Source: DASQZK01 sp963763215 (GTDB lineage: Bacteria; Bacteroidota; Bacteroidia; Bacteroidales; GCA-2748055). From it: a DNA stretch of 64,000 nt. This document shows positions 38,001-46,479 of this stretch, piece by piece. Numbering within the stretch: the first letter of the stretch is position 1; each line of letters starts with the position of its first letter. Position numbers and translations under genes: made by a program. The stretch is from the NCBI GenBank assembly GCA_963763215.1, contig CAVXNX010000005.1, positions 62,001 through 126,000 of the forward strand, in the 5' to 3' direction. The notes beneath the pieces are model-generated. The model was not told the DNA's origin. It saw only the letters and a program-made list of their open reading frames with translations, and did no database searches.

Positions 38001-38068
38001 AAAGTGTCCGTCAATGAAGTTGAAGTTTAGGGGATAACTGTCAGCTCAGGTCGACGGACACTTTTTTT
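38001..38068 (+). terminator. Long-loop terminator hairpin
   Basis: AAAGTGTCCGTC (38001-38012) and GACGGACACTTT (38053-38064) pair perfectly over 12 bp, enclosing 40 bases, and run directly into eight T. It follows the small gene at 37734 on the plus strand. The loop is unusually long for a terminator and contains AGTT/AACT and CAGCT-rich bits that could fold, so a small structured RNA is possible. Confidence 0.7.
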
Positions 38069-38082
38069 TCTTCTCCGGGATT

Positions 38083-38302
38083 TTACTCGATAAGGCCGAT
38101 TATCCGGTTATACAGGGGAATGGTGGCATTTTCCCCGCCAATACTGTGGTCCCGTGTTAAGGTAAAACGGCGTCTCGAACAATTTGTTCGCTCTGATAAA
38201 GGCCATGATCATTTCTGCGGAATTTTGCAGGTGGCTGTCACCCGGATACAGTGTGACCTGGGAGGAGCTGTTGAATATCGAATAGAAAAGCCTACCGCTC
38301 AT
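38083..38302 (-). pseudogene. C-terminal remnant of an S9 (DPP-IV-like) peptidase
   Basis: Reading from 38302 in two frames gives SHLQNSAEMIMAFIRANKLFE, followed by a break near 38150 and then DHSIGGENATIPLYNRIIGLIE and a stop at 38083. This is the usual end of prolyl oligopeptidase/DPP-IV family enzymes, with the catalytic His in the DHSI segment. The catalytic Ser, Asp region and propeller are absent because an SDR gene begins directly upstream. I read it as a truncated remnant left by a deletion. Confidence 0.6.
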
Positions 38303-39071
38303 TTAGAATAGATTAACGCTCAATCCCCCGTCGACGGCAATGCATTGACCGGTGATGTATTTTGCCGCCGGAAGGCAGAGAAAAACGGCCAGGGAAGCCA
38401 CATCTTCCGGCTCCCCGATCTTTTTTGCCGGGGTATGCTGAAGGACCTCGTTTCAGGTAGTTCTCATCCTTTAAGACCTGCTCCGCCAGGGGAGTGTGGA
38501 TATACCAGGGGGCGATGGCATTGACCCGGATTCCTGCGGCGGCCCATTCGACGGCCAGGTTTTTGGTCATCTGGATCATCGCCGCTTTGGTCATGCCATA
38601 GACGATCCCCGTGCGCATGTGACCGAGCCCGGCCACCGACGAGATATTGACGATGCTCCCGCGGCCCGAATGGCTGAGGAGATCATGAAGACCGACGGAC
38701 AGGGAAAAGGCGGAATCGAGGTTGGTGCCGAAAATCCGGTGGTATTCTTCAGGGCTGTATTCATGGGCTTTTTTACGGATGTTGAAACCGACATTGTTGA
38801 TGAGGATATCAACCGAGGGCCAGAGGCCGGCGATATGACTCACCGTTTTTTCGCGTCCGGAAGGCCCGGAGAGGTCCGCCTGAAAGGTATGACTGGAAAA
38901 GCCCTTTTGGGAAAGTTCGTTGTGCATGGTGCGGAGGTCATCCGCATTCCTCGAAATAGACAGGACTTCGGCGCCGAATTGGCAGAGTTCATCGACGATG
39001 GCGCGGCCGATGCCTTTTGTTCCGCCGGTCACAACGGCCCTGTAGCCTTCCAGGTTCCAGTTTGGGTTCAT
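38303..39071 (-). CDS. Short-chain dehydrogenase/reductase (one frameshift)
   Basis: About 255 aa. Classical SDR: TGGTKGIGRAIVDEL (cofactor loop), NNVG, catalytic Ser in IVNISSVAG and YxxxK in YGMTKAAM. After NYLK a frame change near 38455 leads to PAKKIGEPEDVASLAVFLCL and YITGQCIAVDGGLSVNLF, the usual C-terminus, ending at TAA 38305-38303. The ATG at 39071 overlaps the stop of the decarboxylase (ATGA), so the two are co-translated. Resembles tropinone-reductase-like SDRs; could reduce an aldehyde or ketone made from the decarboxylase product, but this is inference. Confidence 0.85.
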
Positions 39072-40486
39072 TTTACGAAATTTTCCGATGCATCGACGAT
39101 AAAATGCCATGCCCGGAGCACATGATCGCGGGTGACATAAGTCTGACCCACCACAAAACGGAGGATGAAGTTCCCCCGGACGGCCGTGTGCGAAAGATAG
39201 AGTTGCCCCGATGAATTCAGTTCATCCAGGAACCGGCGGTTTAAATCGTTGAGTTCCTCACCATCGGCCAGTCCTTCTGGTTTCAGCCTGAAACAGACCA
39301 ATCCCAGGTTTTGCGGTTCGAAAAGTTCAAAATGGGGTTCTTCCCTGACCATGGAGGCCAGTTCAGCCGCCATGGAGATGTGGGCGGCAACCTTTTGCCG
39401 GATGCCTTCAGTCCCCATGCTGCGGATCACGAACCAGAGTTTCAGGGCCCTGAACCTCCTGCCAAGCTGGATGCCCCAGTCGCGGTAGTTGTTGACGAGG
39501 CTGTCGTTTTTCGTTTTCAGATACTCGGGCATGATCTCGAAGGTCCGGATCAGATGCTCCCTGTCCCTGACAAAGTATGCCGAGCAGTCGAAATTCGTGA
39601 ACATCCATTTATGGGGGTTGAACACAAAACTGTCGACATCCTCTATGCCTTCGATCATACCGCGGTATTCGTCCAGGACGAGGGCTGTGCCAGCGTAAGC
39701 GGCATCGACATGGAGCCAGACCTTGTATTTTTTACAGATCTGCGTCAATGGCAAAAGCGGGTCGATGGCCACGGTGCCTGTGGTTCCCAGGGCAGCCACC
39801 ACACACGCGGGGATCAGCCCTGCCATGATATCATTCTTAATGGCTTCTTCAAGTTTCGCGGGGATGATCCTCAGCTGGTCGTCAACCTCGATCCTGACCA
39901 GGCTCTGGGCCCCGAAACCGGCGATCTTCACGGCCTTATCGATCGATGAATGGGCTTCATTGCTGCAATAAACCCTGTATTTATTGGTGAGAAACCCGAT
40001 CTCGTTGACCTGGAATTCGCTGATCCGCTCCCGGGCCGAAAGAAGGGCGACAAGAGTGGACGTGGAGGCGCTATCCTGGATGACCCCGTCGAAGGAGGCA
40101 GGCAGGCCCGTCATTTCCTTCAGCCAGTTCATGACCTGTTCCTCCAGTTCGGCGGCAGCAGGGGAGGTCTCCCAAACCATGCACTGGGCGCCGAGAGTGG
40201 CCGTGATCATTTCCCCGAGAACGGAAGGATAGGAGGAATTGGCCGGGAAATAGGCGAAGAAATTCGGGCTTTGCCAATGCGTCATCCCCGGCAGGATGAT
40301 TTCGTTCACATCCTTCATCAGGAGGCTGAAATCTTCTCCCTTGACGGGGGGATGATCCGGCAACTGCCCGGCAATCGCACCCGGCTTAACGTTGGATTTT
40401 ACGGGGAATTTTTCAATGTTTTCATAAAAGTCGGCCATCCAGTCGGCCACTTCATGAGCGTGTTTGCGAAATTCAGAGGAGTCCAT
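39068..40486 (-). CDS. PLP-dependent aromatic amino acid decarboxylase (group II)
   Basis: 472 aa, intact. The N-terminus SSEFRKHAHEVADWMADFYE and HWQSPNFFAYFPANSSYPS are those of aromatic-L-amino-acid decarboxylases. HVDAAYAG holds the Asp that contacts the PLP ring nitrogen, and FNPHKWMFTNFDCS holds the Schiff-base Lys (about residue 301). Expected to convert tryptophan, tyrosine or phenylalanine to the amine. Substrate cannot be fixed by eye. Co-translated with the SDR downstream. Confidence 0.88.
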   Translation of the reverse strand: MDSSEFRKHAHEVADWMADFYENIEKFPVKSNVKPGAIAGQLPDHPPVKGEDFSLLMKDVNEIILPGMTHWQSPNFFAYFPANSSYPSVLGEMITATLGAQCMVWETSPAAAELEEQVMNWLKEMTGLPASFDGVIQDSASTSTLVALLSARERISEFQVNEIGFLTNKYRVYCSNEAHSSIDKAVKIAGFGAQSLVRIEVDDQLRIIPAKLEEAIKNDIMAGLIPACVVAALGTTGTVAIDPLLPLTQICKKYKVWLHVDAAYAGTALVLDEYRGMIEGIEDVDSFVFNPHKWMFTNFDCSAYFVRDREHLIRTFEIMPEYLKTKNDSLVNNYRDWGIQLGRRFRALKLWFVIRSMGTEGIRQKVAAHISMAAELASMVREEPHFELFEPQNLGLVCFRLKPEGLADGEELNDLNRRFLDELNSSGQLYLSHTAVRGNFILRFVVGQTYVTRDHVLRAWHFIVDASENFVK

Positions 40487-40708
40487 CCGCCGTGATTTTT
40501 AAAAAAGATAAAGCTAAGCAGCTTTCGTCAGAATGCAAAATGAAAATGCTATTATTCGACCGGATGAGTCGTATGGACGAGTTCTTGTTATCGTTGACAT
40601 ACCTGGGAAATTTGAATAAAAGTGAACGATTTAGAATCAGCGTCTTTTTTTGGCACGTTATTTGGAAATTTCCATGCATACGCCAATTGAAAATTAAACC
40701 GAAAAGCC

Positions 40709-41422
40709 ATGAAACGTTTAGCCATACTCTTATTATTCATCCCCCTCCTGTTTACGGGTTGCACCAAAGATCCATACGCGGACTTCACCGCATCCCAGTA
40801 CACCGTGGATGTGGGAAATGTCGTATACTTCACCAACCGGTCCATGGATGCCCATTCGTACGAATGGGATTTCGGCGACGGGTATTCTTCGCATAATTTC
40901 AATGTTTCCCATTACTGGGATGCGCCGGGTATTTATACCGTAACGCTGACGGCTTTCGGGAAGGACAACCGGATGGATGTCTACAGATCGGATATCACCG
41001 TACAGCAGCCCCTGGCCGATCTTGAGATCGTGGTCAAGGAATACACTACTAATTATGTTGTGCCGAACATCAGTGTGATCCTGTACCCGACCCTCGATGA
41101 CTGGAATGCCCAGACCAACGCCATCGGGGAGGAATTTACGGCATCCGACGGAAGCGTCGTATTTACCGGGCTGAACGCAGGCCAGCCTTATTACGTCGAT
41201 GTTTACAGTGAGTATTATGATAACTATCAGCTGGCCAATGAGGATGTCAAATGGATTGAAACCCAGGTTCTCGTTCCGGGTGTGCTGAACAGTTTCTTTG
41301 CCTATGTCGATTATTATCCGCCATCCAAAAAATCCGCCATATCAAGGAAGGAGACGAAAGTCCTTCATGGCAGGATGGGTGAGCAGAAGGCTGAACCCCG
41401 GTTGCGCAGCGATAAAAAATAA
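40709..41422 (+). CDS. PKD-domain lipoprotein
   Basis: 237 aa. SpII signal ending LLFTGC. Residues about 25-105 are a PKD domain (YEWDFGDGYSSH, then YTVTLTAFG). Residues about 115-210 look like a second beta-sandwich with GEEFTASDGSVVFTGLNAGQPYYV, similar to carboxypeptidase-regulatory-like domains. Likely a surface or periplasmic adhesion or binding lipoprotein. Intact. Confidence 0.82.
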   Translation: MKRLAILLLFIPLLFTGCTKDPYADFTASQYTVDVGNVVYFTNRSMDAHSYEWDFGDGYSSHNFNVSHYWDAPGIYTVTLTAFGKDNRMDVYRSDITVQQPLADLEIVVKEYTTNYVVPNISVILYPTLDDWNAQTNAIGEEFTASDGSVVFTGLNAGQPYYVDVYSEYYDNYQLANEDVKWIETQVLVPGVLNSFFAYVDYYPPSKKSAISRKETKVLHGRMGEQKAEPRLRSDKK

Positions 41423-41639
41423 CTCTTCCTCCACAATTTATTCCGGACTGCAACATGCCGTGAAGCTGATGCCTGCCCAAAAGAGGATGTTTAGAAAGCA
41501 GGAATGGAGGTCATACTTCTGAAAAGCTCCCTTTGGTCCATGACCGAAGGGAGCTTTCCATTTGTAAACCACCCATGCAAAGACCACATCCGTCGAGAAT
41601 AAAAAAGAGGCTGTCTCAAAAGCCGTTTTAAAATGTCCC

Positions 41640-41932
41640 CTATACTTCGCTCAGGGACCGGCATCCGGGCTTTACAGGGGGGAGAAATGTCGTTTCGACT
41701 CCGCTCAATGACCGGCGATTACTGATTATCTGAAGAAGATTTATTCTTACTTAGTCCTCCGGGTCGTTGAGCGGAGCTGAAACGATTTCCCACGATCTTA
41801 TTATTGTCGAACCCCCCGGTCCCTGAGCGGTTTCGAAAATCTGATATGGATATGGTCCCTGAGCAAAGCCGAAGGGCCATCCGGTTTAAAAAGCTGATAT
41901 TTACATGGTCCCTGATGTAGCCGAAGGGCAAT
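41640..41932. repeat. Cluster of degenerate short repeats of the GGTCCCTGAGC type
   Basis: About six partial copies of a roughly 23-base unit in 290 bp: inverted at 41647-41660 (cttcgctcagggacc) and 41691-41713, direct at 41762-41786, 41818-41840, 41851-41870 and 41908-41929 (ggtccctgatgtagccgaag). Copies differ from each other by several bases. Units of this type are common between genes in Bacteroidetes. The interval 41423-42058 contains no gene that I can support. Confidence 0.6.
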
Positions 41933-42018
41933 GCTATGTGTAAAGACCAATTTTCGACACCCTCGTTTGGGTATCCGGACTCCCGGGAAAGGATGGGATC
42001 CCGGGTGGGGGAAAATGC

Positions 42019-42056
42019 AAAAAGCCATGACCGGAAATGGGATCGGTCATGGCTTT
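42019..42056 (-). terminator. Terminator after tRNA-Leu(GAG)
   Basis: AAAGCCATGACCG (42021-42033) and CGGTCATGGCTTT (42044-42056) pair over 13 bp with a 10-base loop. Both sides have short A/T runs, so it can work in either direction. It starts two bases beyond the tRNA CCA end on the minus strand. Confidence 0.88.
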
Positions 42057-42058
42057 TT

Positions 42059-42146
42059 TGGTGCCCAGGACTGGACTCGAACCAGCACGCCCTAAACGAG
42101 CACCAGCCCCTCAAGCTGGCGTGTCTACCAATTTCACCACCTGGGC
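42059..42146 (-). tRNA. tRNA-Leu (GAG)
   Basis: 88 bases including an encoded CCA. The acceptor stem GCCCAGG pairs with CCTGGGC; the anticodon stem CCAGC/GCTGG encloses TTGAGGG, giving anticodon GAG; a long variable arm (as in all tRNA-Leu) and a T-arm with GGTTCGAGTCC follow. Reads CUC/CUU codons. Confidence 0.95.
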
Positions 42147-42481
42147 AGTGGCTGTAAAAGCGCTGCAAATATATGAAAAAAACTGAAATCAAAAGAACTT
42201 TTTCGTTCCGGCCACATTTTTTATCGAAAGAATTTGAGCGGGGATGCCAGAGCGTTTCCCTTTTTCATGCCTGCCATGATGCCATAGGGTCAGAAAGTCA
42301 GATTACTGTGTTGCCTGGGTGTATTATTTTCCAAAACAAAACCTCGTGGTATTTTTCATTTCCATGCTTTTTGAGTAATTTTTGAAGCGCAAAGCTGGCC
42401 GGTTTTTCGCTGGCAGCCGGAGGGCTTGCTGGCATGTGCGGGCTTCGGAGTGTTCAGGGAGATTGTTTTAATTAAAAACCC

Positions 42482-43360
42482 ATGGTGATGAAAACATTTT
42501 TATTCCTTTTACTGGCGGTTCTTTCAGCGGATTATTCCATGGCTCAGACCGAAAGTTTCAATATCATTATCATCGGAGCACATCCCGACGATGCGGATGG
42601 TTCGGCAGGTGGCACTGCCCTCAAATTTGCGCGTCTGGGTCACCATGTTCTCTTTGTCTCGCTCACCAACGGCGATGCGGGACATTATGCGAAGGGGGGA
42701 GGGGCCCTGGCAAAGATCCGCCGTGCGGAAGCTCAGGAGTCCGGGCGCAGGTTCGGCGTCACTTACAAGGTCCTCGACAATCATGATGGTGAACTGATGA
42801 CCGACCTCGACCGCCGGCTGGAAGTTATCCGGCTGATCCGTGAATGGAATGCCGACATTGTCATCGGTCCGCGGCCTTATGATTACCACCCCGATCACCG
42901 GAATACGGCCATCCTCCTTCAGGATGCAGCGTATATGGTGATGGTGCCCGACATTGCTCCCGATACGCCCCCGCTGAAGAAAAATCCTGTATTTCTTTAC
43001 AGCCAGGACCGGTTTCAGAAACCCTATCCCTTCAAACCCGATATCGCCGTCGATATCTCCGATGTTTATAAGGATAAGATCTACGGAATTTCCGCCCACC
43101 GCTCCCAGTACTTTGAGTGGCTTCCATGGATTTCGGGAAAGCTGGATGAAGTTCCCCAGGGAGAGAAGGAGAAACTGGAGTGGCTGGCGGCACAGAGAAG
43201 ACGACCCATTACCCCCGAGGTGAGAGCTTCACTGGTGAAGTGGTACGGACCGGAGAAGGGCAATCGTGTGACGGATGCCGAGGCTTTCGAAATATGTGAA
43301 TACGGCAGTATCCCTGATGATGACCAGATCCGGAAGTTATTTCCCATGCTGGGGCAGTGA
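42482..43360 (+). CDS. Secreted PIG-L family deacetylase
   Basis: 292 aa, intact. Signal peptide (KTFLFLLLAVLSADYSMA). IIIGAHPDDADGSAGGTA carries the AHPDD zinc motif (about residue 33), and DYHPDHRNT the second metal His region (about residue 138). Removes acetyl groups from GlcNAc-type or other N-acetyl sugars; substrate unknown. The start may be the second Met (42488). Upstream of a run of glycosidase genes on the same strand, which suggests a role in glycan breakdown. A 155-bp mobile element follows 7 bases after its stop. Confidence 0.85.
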   Translation: MVMKTFLFLLLAVLSADYSMAQTESFNIIIIGAHPDDADGSAGGTALKFARLGHHVLFVSLTNGDAGHYAKGGGALAKIRRAEAQESGRRFGVTYKVLDNHDGELMTDLDRRLEVIRLIREWNADIVIGPRPYDYHPDHRNTAILLQDAAYMVMVPDIAPDTPPLKKNPVFLYSQDRFQKPYPFKPDIAVDISDVYKDKIYGISAHRSQYFEWLPWISGKLDEVPQGEKEKLEWLAAQRRRPITPEVRASLVKWYGPEKGNRVTDAEAFEICEYGSIPDDDQIRKLFPMLGQ

Positions 43361-43366
43361 TTATTT

Positions 43367-43521
43367 AGTGTCAGAAAGAAAACTCATGTTTTTTAGCCGT
43401 GCTTGATAAGAAAACGTCAAGAGCAAGGCTTGCGATGACTGAAAAACAGGAGTTTACTATTCGTAAATGACTGTTTTGAAGTCGAGCATAACGCAGCTAT
43501 TGGCGTTTTCTTGCAAGCACT
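43367..43521 (-). mobile_element. 155-bp MITE-like element, copy 3 (inverted)
   Basis: Reverse orientation relative to copies 1 and 2. TATTT at 43362-43366 and 43521-43525 (AAATA on the element strand) is a third, different target duplication. It differs by about three bases from each of the other copies. It lies between the PIG-L stop and the ATG at 43534 of the six-hairpin gene, so it must be part of that gene's 5' region. Confidence 0.88.
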
Positions 43522-43533
43522 ATTTAAGGTTAC

Positions 43534-46248
43534 ATGAAAAAACAATCCTTATATTTCGGACTCCTTTTCACCCTGGTCTGCACACTGCCCCTGGCGGCTT
43601 TCCAGCCGGGTCAGCCCGTCCGGAGCGTTGCCGTGGAATGGGACGGAGGCAAACCGCAGGGTACGGTTGAAATTCACCACGGAAATCTCAGGGATATCAC
43701 TATCAAAGAGGGTAAAGGAAAAGTACAGGGTAACGCCTTTTCTTTCTCTTCTGCGGGGCCATGCCGTATTGAGATTACCATCGTCGGAGCGGATGTAAAT
43801 CCTGGACCAGGCGGAACACGCGTTCACATGAGCACAATCAGGAATCCTTTCACGTTTTTTCTCCGTGATATCCACCGGGAGTGCCCCGTCTTCATCCCCG
43901 AGTTCTCTGCAGCGGTGACCGAAGCCTCAGATCCTCGTGGTTACAGCGAGATAGCGGCCGGGGTAGGCGCGAAAAATCTGAAGACAAAACTTGAAAAATA
44001 CCAGGCCGAACCTGAGGAGACATGGGAAGATGCTGCTGCCCATACACGTGATCAGAAGGTACCGACCTGGCTGGGACTAAGCCGTGACATCCGGATCTTC
44101 CAGATCGAACAGTCGCTGGGCGGCTCCCGCGAAATGAACACAATCACCCCGCACCTGGCTTCAAGCGACGTATCCCTGAGACAGACCGGTGACCGGGGAA
44201 TCACGTATGGTTTCATGGTGGGCAGGGGACAGGGGACAGCACCTGATGTCGAAAGAAAGCTTGACAGGGGAACACTTCCCATTCTTCATACCATCCTGAA
44301 TGATGGGGACATCACCTATCATTCGACCGCTTTTGCTTCCCTGGAGAAATCAGGACTTAACGCGGCGAGCATCTCCGGCACGCCATTCCTGGTCGCGGAT
44401 TATTACTGTCAGGGCACCACCTTTACTCCAGCTCAGGAAGAAGCTTTTGGGAAAGCCCTTTTGCATGCCATTGATCATCACAATGAGGTGGTGCTGTATT
44501 TTCGCTGCACAGCTGTCAACCATTCGGATGTTCCGCGTTATGCCTTCTTCAAGGCTCCCCGGCCGGGATCGGGATGGTGGTATCACCTGCCATACCATTT
44601 TAGTGCCGGATCAGGATTTTCGGAATTCAGCCATGACAGCGTTTTCTGCATCTCCTTTCTGAACGGTTCACCTTTGCCCAATGAGGAAGTGGCACTTCTC
44701 CTTCAGCCGGGGGAAAAGGCTGAATTCACGTTCTTCCTTCCCCACATGCCCATTCCGGAATCACGAGCCGCCGGGATGACATCCGGTCTGTTTGATGACC
44801 GGCTTGCCGATTGCCGGACTTTCTGGGAAAACAAAGAACAGATGGCCGCCCGGATCCGGCTGCCGGAGAAACGGATCAATGAAATGCTTTATGCAGGACT
44901 AAACCACCTGGACCTGATCACTTACGGAACGGAGCCCGAGGGGACTCTGGCTCCGTCTGTCGGGGTCTATTCACCGATTGGAACAGAAAGTGCACCCATC
45001 ATCCAGTACGAACTGTCCATGGGCCTGTTTGACCGGGCGGAGCGAAGTATCCGGTATTTTCTCGACAAACAGCATGAAAACGGGATGATCCAGAATTTCG
45101 GAGGCTATATGATCGAGACCGGGGCCGTTTTGTGGCTGATGGATGAATACTTCCGCTATACCGCCGATACCACCTGGGCCGAACGTGTTTTGCCCAATCT
45201 GCGGAAGGCATGCCGGTACCTTACCGACTGGAGAAACAGCAACACCGACCCTGCGCTGAAAGGGCACGGCTACGGAATGATCGCCGGTAAGGTTGCGGAC
45301 CCGGAGGATGAATATCACCAGTTTATGCTTAACGGGTATGCCTATCTGGGGATGAGCAGGGCTGCCGAACTTGCCCGGATTACCGACCCTGTTTATGCCG
45401 ACAGCCTGGCCGCAATTGCTGCCCAATGGAAACAGGATATCCGTGATGCGTTCTTCTCTGCCAGGGCGGGATCCCCGGTGGTGCCTCTCGGCGACGGGAG
45501 GTGGACCCCGACGGTGCCGCCATGGGTGGAAGCCACGTCACCGGCATTCCTGTATACCGAGCCGGGAACCTATTTCTCCCACGGAACATTTTTCACGAGG
45601 GACGGCCTGTTGGGACCTCTTCACCTGGTTTATACCGAAGTGCTCGATCCTCATGAACAGGCTGCCAGGATGATGCTCGATTATTACACCGAACTCCTGT
45701 TTTCGAGAAATGCCGGTTTCAGTCAACCGTATTATCACCGTCACGCCTGGATGGAACTCAGGGACGGAATGGTGAAGCCCTTTCTGAAAACCTACTACAA
45801 TACCTTCAGCGGGATTTCTGACAGGGAAACTTATGATTTCTGGGAGCATTATTACCAGGTCTCTCCCCATAAGACCCACGAAGAGGGCTGGTTCCTTATG
45901 CAGAGCCGCTGGATGCTCTACCAGGAGGATGGGGACACTCTCAACCTGATGCCGGGAATTCCCCGGAGATGGTTGGAGGACGGCGACACGGTGAGTCTGA
46001 AACATGCGGCAAGCTATTTCGGCCCGTTCGATGCAGAGATTACCTCCCACCTGACGGAAGGTTATCTCCGTGCGGTGATCGACTGCGGATCGGCCAGGCA
46101 TCCTTCAGCCGTGAAGATCCGGTTACCGCATCCCGGCGGCGAATCTCCGGTGAATGTGTCCGGCGGAAAATACGACCCGGGGACAGAAACCCTGACCATC
46201 GAACCGTTCACGGGGCATGCCGAAGTTATGCTGGAGTTTGAAAGGTAA
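43534..46248 (+). CDS. Secreted six-hairpin glycosidase-like protein
   Basis: 904 aa, intact. Signal peptide (LYFGLLFTLVCTLPLAAF). The first 400 residues are beta-rich. Residues about 450-800 contain repeated aromatic-rich helices (YAGLNHLDLITYG, QYELSMGLFDRAERSIRYFLD, MIETGAVLWLMDEYFRY, WFLMQSRWMLYQEDGDTL), as in (alpha/alpha)6 glycosidases; the C-terminus (MPGIPRRWLEDGDTVSLK) forms the usual all-beta end domain. A GH family cannot be assigned by eye. Starts 12 bases after the 155-bp element. Probably acts in the periplasm on polysaccharide fragments with the neighbouring GH27 and GH9 proteins. Confidence 0.75.
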   Translation: MKKQSLYFGLLFTLVCTLPLAAFQPGQPVRSVAVEWDGGKPQGTVEIHHGNLRDITIKEGKGKVQGNAFSFSSAGPCRIEITIVGADVNPGPGGTRVHMSTIRNPFTFFLRDIHRECPVFIPEFSAAVTEASDPRGYSEIAAGVGAKNLKTKLEKYQAEPEETWEDAAAHTRDQKVPTWLGLSRDIRIFQIEQSLGGSREMNTITPHLASSDVSLRQTGDRGITYGFMVGRGQGTAPDVERKLDRGTLPILHTILNDGDITYHSTAFASLEKSGLNAASISGTPFLVADYYCQGTTFTPAQEEAFGKALLHAIDHHNEVVLYFRCTAVNHSDVPRYAFFKAPRPGSGWWYHLPYHFSAGSGFSEFSHDSVFCISFLNGSPLPNEEVALLLQPGEKAEFTFFLPHMPIPESRAAGMTSGLFDDRLADCRTFWENKEQMAARIRLPEKRINEMLYAGLNHLDLITYGTEPEGTLAPSVGVYSPIGTESAPIIQYELSMGLFDRAERSIRYFLDKQHENGMIQNFGGYMIETGAVLWLMDEYFRYTADTTWAERVLPNLRKACRYLTDWRNSNTDPALKGHGYGMIAGKVADPEDEYHQFMLNGYAYLGMSRAAELARITDPVYADSLAAIAAQWKQDIRDAFFSARAGSPVVPLGDGRWTPTVPPWVEATSPAFLYTEPGTYFSHGTFFTRDGLLGPLHLVYTEVLDPHEQAARMMLDYYTELLFSRNAGFSQPYYHRHAWMELRDGMVKPFLKTYYNTFSGISDRETYDFWEHYYQVSPHKTHEEGWFLMQSRWMLYQEDGDTLNLMPGIPRRWLEDGDTVSLKHAASYFGPFDAEITSHLTEGYLRAVIDCGSARHPSAVKIRLPHPGGESPVNVSGGKYDPGTETLTIEPFTGHAEVMLEFER

Positions 46249-46479
46249 ACAGGCATTTTGGGAACCATGCAGCCGGGGGAAGGAACACGATGGATGGCGG
46301 GGGAAAACGGTGACTGGTCATGCAAGTAACAAAATATTTGATTACATTTGATGAAGCAGGGTCCCGGGCTGTCCGGTTCCGGGAAGGATACACAAAGTGA
46401 CAACGGGCATGTCCGTTCATGTATAACCGGAAGGAATTTTTACATGCGGAAATCCTCCGGACCCTAAAGAGATCCTGAA

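Noticed and set aside
41719..42192. A 157-codon open frame on the minus strand over the tRNA-Leu region
   Set aside because: It translates straight through tRNA-Leu(GAG) and its terminator, the typical shadow of a structural RNA, and has no protein features.
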